Assembly: GCA_030248065.1 (NCBI GenBank)
Contig: JASAMV010007384.1
Location: 34,374-98,373 of the forward strand
From: Rhynchonema sp. JSB1_4
Lineage: Eukaryota; Nematoda; Chromadorea; Monhysterida; Xyalidae
Length of the DNA stretch: 64,000 nucleotides
Direction of reading: 5' to 3'
Shown here: positions 58,265 through 64,000 of the stretch, piece by piece
Numbering within the stretch: position 1 is the first letter of the stretch
Layout of the letters: each line of letters starts with the position of its first letter
Made by a program: the position numbers and the translations under genes
The notes under the pieces: generated by a model
Told to the model about the DNA's origin: nothing
Databases searched by the model: none
What the model saw: only the letters and a program-made list of their open reading frames with translations

Positions 58265-60424
58265 CCACTGTGCATTATATTTAGTAAATCATTTCAGCAA
58301 CCGGTCGCCTTTTTGATTCAGTCACTGTAATGTTTGATGTTTGTTCGCGATTGCATTGTGATAACAAGGTCTGTCTCAAGCCGAGCCTGCGTGTTCAATC
58401 TGCTAATTGACAGACAATTCAGTTGTGTTCTCTCTCTGTGATTTGTATCTGTTAATGACAAAATGTTCAAAATGGTTTTTCCCACGTACTACGTATAATG
58501 TATAATGCACTTTCATACTGTACCTGAATGCCTATACTGTACCTGTTGTATACGCGCGCATGCACGTGCGAGCACGTGCCTAATTACAGTAGCCGTGCAT
58601 GCGCTGCAATCATTCATTCATTTTATTTTTGCAGTAAGCATGGAAGTTACCTAAAGCCACAAGGGATAAATCGTAATACCGTATCATTGCAAAAATGCAT
58701 AAATAATATCATATTAATACCTGCAGTGTGAGCGTATAATGCATACACACAGTCTGGTCAAAATGATATGCATACTTGGAACAGCAAAACAAGCATATCT
58801 ATACAATGCACTGTGCTGACGGACAAAATGGTACCGAAAACAGTTCACTCATTCATCAACAACGGTACACAGTTCATACACATTGTCCTTGATTAGTCGC
58901 TCATGGTTCGACGACGGGCATGAAGTTGGAGTTCGTTGTTGATGTCCTTGCCATCACATGATGCAAGCGCTCTGCAATGCAATACATTTACCGGAGAAGA
59001 CCAAACAAGCCCTCCCCCAACATTGTAGTCCCGTCGTAATATTTTCACCACTGATATTCCAGGCTTTGGTTTAGGCTTAGGCGGAGGCCGGGAAACTTAT
59101 TTATGAATAGTCGACCAACAACGTCACACTTTCGTTTACTTCGGCGGGTGATTATACGTAGGTAGCCTGTGACAAAAATCGCAAGAAAAAGACGCAAAGT
59201 CAACCACTCGACCAACGTTAACCATCCAAGTGAAGTTATTTATTGCCTACCCTAGTTGGTAAGTAAAGTGTAATCCCATGCGAAATCATTCAGCCAGGCA
59301 AAGGGCACCATCGGACCAGCAACCAAACGAATGTTTTGAAAACTGCTCACGTCACTTGCCATGTAAGCAGGGCACTTCTTTGAGGCAAGACAGTCAGTCA
59401 GTTCCAATTAACGAGGGATTAGTGAGGCAAGTCAGCGCACTTCCCCGACCGCAGCACAGAGCATTACGGTAATTACTTGAGGGTGGTCGACTACTGCGCA
59501 AAAACCACTGGGTTGGTGGCGTACATTACAATTGCACTTTCCACTCTAAGCAGCAGCAGCTCGCTCCAGTCCGTCGACGAGGAAGAAAACGTGCAAGAAC
59601 CAGGTACATGTTGCTATTCGGCGCCTTTCACGGGTACTTTTGCTGTGATAAACCGAAAAACAATGCCATGGTGTGTGGTGTTGTTACTCTGGCAACTGCG
59701 ATCAACTCTGTTCCAAAAAATGAACGAACACACTGCCCGTAGTTTCTGTCCGTCCTTCACTGGCGCCGTGCTGGACTGGTAGTCTTGAAATCGCTCAGCC
59801 CCCCCCCCCCGAAATGTCTGTATAGCATTTGGTACGTCAGAAAGCGGTGTTTTGGAGTGTTATGATAATTGACAATAATTTTCTGATGTTTCACAACGGT
59901 ATCAATTGAATAATGGAAGAATATAACATGAATTACTGTTCGTCGCAAAACGCTGTCGAAGTGCACACTGCTCTTTGATCAGTCCCTGGTGGCCGCCCAA
60001 CGTGTCTATTGGTTTCTATGACTGCGTTCAGTAGGTTCCACAGGTTTTAAACATGCTTAAAAGAAGAAGCTTACAAGCAGATGTTTTGTTTAGGTTGCGC
60101 CTTTCTAGAATTTTCTGCAGTAGATGTGCACAAATGAGACACTTGCGTGTCATACAGCATGTATTGTTCCGCCCGACCGGTTCCGCCACCTCTGACAATG
60201 TCGCTTTTAATCTTGGAGATTTTGCTTGATGCTCACGTGGATATTGTATTATGATACGTGGACGCACATAGTGCATGCTTGAAAAGCGCAAGTCCTAAAT
60301 GCAGAATTCAGCCCGCGGCTATATAAATCAAGGAGGCTCATCTGCTCTTGCTGTTGCAACTTTGGGCGCCCTTTTTTCTGTGCTCTGGGACACTTTGTAA
60401 TCTTTGAGACGCCAAAATGACAGA
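58265..60424. other. Gene-free region
   Basis: No exon, RNA gene or clear transposon end was recognised in about 2.2 kb. The open frames are short, and I recognise no protein family in them. Confidence 0.4.
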
Positions 60425-61665
60425 TTTATTATCTCTGGACTGACACCATGAGCAGACATGCAGCTCTAGCTGCAACTCTGGGTGAACTCCACAAGTACGC
60501 GGGCGTATTATACGCACGCCTCTGACGCCTGCGGCACAACGTACAGTACCGGGTGCAATTCTAGGCTGAAAGTTGAAGTCGCGTGCACGCGCGTGCACGC
60601 GCGTGCGAAGCAGTGCAAAGTATAGGCAAAAGTCGAAGTAACTTCGCGTCCACGCGCGTCCCCGCACGTGCCCGCGCGTGCACGCGAAGTTTTGCGCGTG
60701 CGCTGGCGTGCGCTCCCTATGTTTTAGCACTAGGAAGTCGCGTGCACGCGCGTGCACGCGGCGTGCACGCGCGTGCACGCGACTTCAACTTTCAGCCTAG
60801 AATTGCACCCGGAACTGTATGTATTACCAACTAGCGGTGCACGTGCAGTGCATGCACACGCACGCGCTCACCGCATCCAGTGCACGCCTTTGACCGCTTC
60901 AGCACTGTGCACGTGGTGCATTCGGCCATCATACGGGTGTGGTGGCCGGGCGATTTGACAAAGCAAGATTGGGCAAGACCACTTTGAGCAAGTGAAAAAG
61001 AGCAGAGGATCCAGAGGATTTGGCCAACGGAGGGGACAAATCCAAAAAGTCATTTTTATCCAGTATTTGTTCCATTTTTGAAAAGTCATTTTATCTGGTG
61101 CTTGTTTTGAGTGGCGCGCTTTCTACACCAAATCTTAAACAAAATGTAACAATGAGTGAGAAGCGCGCGAAATTTTGGCATTTTTTATGCGCGCGAGAGA
61201 CAAATTTTATCGGAAATGGGTGTATCTGACGCGCAGTGCGCGCGATTTTTCGACTTTTGAAGCGTATCAGAGTGAAAATCCTGCGATTTAGGGGTCCTTT
61301 TTCCTTCTTCCTTCCGAGACGGTGGCCCCCACCTTCAGAGGCCAAATAGACCAAAGGGGGCCATGGCCCCTGGACCCGCCTTTGGAGCAGAGCCAAAAGG
61401 GCAGAGCTTTTATTTTGTTCCATTGGCTGCTTAGGCTTAGGCTAACACTTGGGCTCAGGTTTGTGTCTGAACTTACGCTTAGGCTTAGGCCTATTCGCCT
61501 TTAGGTTCTGCTCTTTTGGACTCTGCTCTTTTTCACTTGCTCAAACTGGCTTTGCTCAATTGCCCGTCCGCCATCATACTTTTGCGTGGGCAGGCGTCAA
61601 AGGCGTGCATGCATGAATGCAGACTTCACCCAGAGTTGCACCTGGTGCTGTACGTAGTCGTTGAT
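60425..61665. repeat. Foldback repeat region with GTGCACGCG arrays
   Basis: A palindrome at about 60545-60813 has arms containing CCGGGTGCAATTCTAGGC and GAAAGTTGAAGTCGCG. It is filled with CGTGCACGCG words. Further inverted pairs lie outside it: GAGCAAGTGAAAAAGAGCAG at about 60988-61007 is the inverse of about 61523-61542. ACTCTGGGTGAA at about 60475 is related in inverse orientation to TTCACCCAGAGT at about 61624. The interior at about 61000-61300 has the GCGCGC palindrome/AT core shared with other repeats in this window. Confidence 0.6.
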
Positions 61666-63562
61666 CAAGGTGGTTGATTTGCGCTAAATTTTGATTTACT
61701 GTCGCGCCAGGCAGACTGCGTTTTTCCTCCTGTTTATCTCTTTTTACCTCAGTGCTTTCGCGAAGTCAAATCAAGTGACGAACATGTGTTGGTAATTCAA
61801 TACGTGCAGCAGGCTGCAGCTAATAAATCTTTCCTTCAATGAAACAAAACGAGAACTTGATCATAGCTGTATCTGAAATTCATTCTTATTTCACAAATCG
61901 TGCTTGTTATACAGACGCACCGACAACCATGTTTCCCAATGCACCCTTGCCGTGTGACATCAGCCAACAGCCAGCATCGTCAGTGCGCGGCTGGCTGCGG
62001 TTTCATTCACAGATGGCAGTGATAGCGCGTGGGAAAACAGTTTCATGCCAGATTGGAGATACTTGTCGCGAATGAAAGCTTACTGTATTCGTTGCAATAT
62101 TTGATGGTGGCAAAGATACAACCAGTGGGTCTGACGTGATCATCTGACCCGGTCGTCGAGGGTGAAGGACCTCAAACAAGTATCAGACAGTCAACAGCAA
62201 AATCCCCGTGTCTCTCGCAAACAGTATTATTTGCCGCAATGGTACCGCATTCTTGTTTATGAATTCATAATGAAGAAACATCCTAGCAGTTCAGAGTTGA
62301 TTATTGTTTTAATTCCTGCTCAGAGCTGGGACATTAGCTCAGCATTGACGGTATCTTGTTCATGGGCAAAGGCGGAAACCTACATTGTTGCAATGCAGTC
62401 TTGTGTTTCATCTCGTTTCGCATTGTAGTGCATTTTATATCCTGTTGTTGTTGATAATCCGTTGCATTTCCGCTGCAACTCAGACCCGGACCACTAAGCC
62501 CACACGTTTGTTGCATTCCCAGCATAATTCGGGCCGGAATTTCCGGAACCAGATGTGGACGAAACCGTAATTGGCTTAGTCCCGCAGAGTTGCGCTGCAC
62601 ATACTGTACATCTGCGTTTTGGTTCAGCTCCAAATGTGTCTGGCCAGTTCATTTTATTAGTGCTTTTTCACGCAATCGCACACCCACACTGCAGTAATAA
62701 ATTGATTTTTCGCAGCACTGCTTGTCGTCGAAACATCTACCATTAACAGCATTACGTGTCATGGGCAGCTGCTACTGCGACTAACCAACCAAAATTATGA
62801 TGAACATGTGCCAATTCGTTTAATTCGCGGTTTGCAGAAGTGTTTTGATGGCCAAACTTCAAGCAGCATTCCGTTGAAAAAAAACCTGAGTTGGATGACT
62901 GCCCATATAGCGCTTTTATCGAGCGCATTTGACGTTTAGCCTATCTCGTGCTCATATACATATGTCACGAACATTATTTTGAGGTAAACGTGAAGCACAT
63001 GAAACTTGAGAAGGATGCAGGCTGACAAACTATAGTTTCTGTCACGTGCCATTCGTATTATGTGAGACTTCACAAATCGGCACGTGAACTGTTTGTTGCT
63101 ATGAAAAGTCGGTTGCCATGTCTGAGCACCTTGACCTGTACCTAACCTGTAACAAACATTGCTGATGATCAGGTTACTAAGCTTGCATATCAGGGTTAGG
63201 TTCCTCTCTCTCTGGTTCATCCATACCATAGGACAGATGCAATACCTAACAATTACAAAGACCGCTCTTGCATTTTTGTTCACCACATGGAGTGTGGTCT
63301 GGTCGGGTGTTCTTGGTCTTCAGTACGCCAGAGCAGTGGCGTGGTTCGCTAGACCCGAGTATTACGAATATTACCAGGAAGCGCATAAATAATAGTGTTA
63401 ACGATGGTTTTCTTTCGAATACACATTTTCTGCAATGCTGCAATAGCTGGTCAGCGCACACTAACCGATGATGTTTCACACCAGCAATACAAGCTAACGT
63501 CCAGATTCCAGATCACCGTGTCCCTGTGTGCTGGTGCAACCAATCAAGTATATCATATCACC
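61666..63562. other. Gene-free region
   Basis: No coding exon or RNA gene was recognised. The last few hundred bases should contain the promoter of the secreted-protein gene that begins at 63563. Confidence 0.4.
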
Positions 63563-63961
63563 ATGCAAGTCGCACTAATTCTATTGGCAGCTGCGTGCGC
63601 ACTGGTTGTGGTGCCAGTGCACGCAAGGATGGACAAAAGCTTCATGCTCGACCAATTAGAACAGGACCTGCGGGTACGTTGGGTGAATTGATGCTCGCTG
63701 CACTTTTGGGACACGATGTCAAACTTAGTGATCGTGAGTGTCCCAGTTGTGGTCGTGCAAAATAGAGACTGTGATTTTTGTTATTTGCTAGAAACATCAG
63801 TCAAGTTAATAGAGGCCAGTGATTGGCCGAGGTCCCACACCAAGCTGCGCAACTGTTGTGCCTCGGTTGATTATGACGTGCCGACAACCTCCATTCAGTT
63901 TTACAAGAGTTTGCAACATGAATGTGCAGTAACTTACATCCGGGAGATGTTTCAAACCGAG
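63563..63961 (+). CDS. Unrecognised secreted protein, 5' part (runs off window)
   Basis: The first exon (63563-63673) encodes a good signal peptide, MQVALILLAAACALVVVPVH, with a likely cleavage after HA, and then RMDKSFMLDQLEQDLR before a GTACGT donor. A second likely exon ends at 63961 in GTAAGG and contains 'DYDVPTTSIQFYKSLQHECA' and 'VTYIREMFQTE', with several Cys residues (NCC, HEC). Its acceptor is unclear: GAG/GCC at about 63814 keeps phase 0, but it is not a strong site. I do not recognise the family. The gene continues beyond the window. Confidence 0.4.
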
Positions 63962-64000
63962 GTAAGGACATAGATGCAGGAGGGACAGTTTCATGAGAAA

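Overview
This window is nuclear DNA from an animal, most likely a nematode. Every recognised gene is on the + strand and is either intron-rich, with GT..AG introns and mostly TTTCAG/TTGCAG acceptors, or an intronless replication-dependent histone gene. Three things point to nematodes: a long-form ATP synthase subunit f with the nematode-type N-terminus and a YHW C-terminus, a histone H4 with Cys in place of Thr in its Tyr-Cys-Glu-His stretch (as I remember for C. elegans), and a TWK-type K2P channel. I cannot name the species. The heavy load of repeats would fit a large-genome, perhaps early-branching nematode, but that is inference. No rRNA, convincing tRNA or CRISPR array was found.

Layout. 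1-4500: repeat-dense, with (GGGCCGG)n, (GGTGTC)n and poly-G/C arrays, inverted repeats and a 337-bp MITE. 4549-5591: ATP synthase subunit f. 6177-9892: nucleoporin Nup58. 10262-13197: the tRNA 2'-O-methyltransferase TRM7/FTSJ1. 16825 to about 22220: a prolyl 3-hydroxylase (leprecan family). 22.2-27.7 kb: no recognisable gene, but a 1.44-kb PIF/Harbinger-like element. 27679-31188: a two-pore K+ channel. 31268-37953: two tandem paralogous orphan genes sharing a domain I associate with uncharacterised nematode proteins. 38973-42648: a UDP-glycosyltransferase. 43248-45291: a 2-kb inverted-repeat mobile element. 45414-49824: a core histone cluster, H2A-H2B-H4-H3, without H1. 51068-56664: a secreted leucine-rich-repeat protein. 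56.7-63.5 kb: repeat elements. 63563 to the end: the start of an unrecognised secreted protein.

Exon chains for ATP synthase f, Nup58, TRM7, the K2P channel, the UGT and the LRR protein were traced by hand. They close in frame from ATG to stop, with predicted lengths of 141, 451, 360, 544, 570 and 687 residues. The prolyl 3-hydroxylase closes except for its last exon, and orphan gene B closes except for its first exon. Apart from the four histone genes the genes do not form an obvious pathway. Their products serve mitochondria, nuclear pore, tRNA modification, ER collagen processing, membrane excitability, glycosylation, chromatin and the extracellular space.

The most interesting non-gene signals are: (1) a second conserved hairpin with a UUCG tetraloop, 16 nt upstream of the histone stem-loop in all four histone genes, with a compensatory base-pair change in H2B; (2) a group of repeats that share a GCGCGC-palindrome/AT-rich core but carry different short-word arrays; (3) a roughly 20-bp motif (AGAATATTAGTGCCGTGCAC) recurring in many introns in both orientations; and (4) several transposon-like elements with recognisable termini, including one with a perfect 8-bp target duplication in a Nup58 intron.
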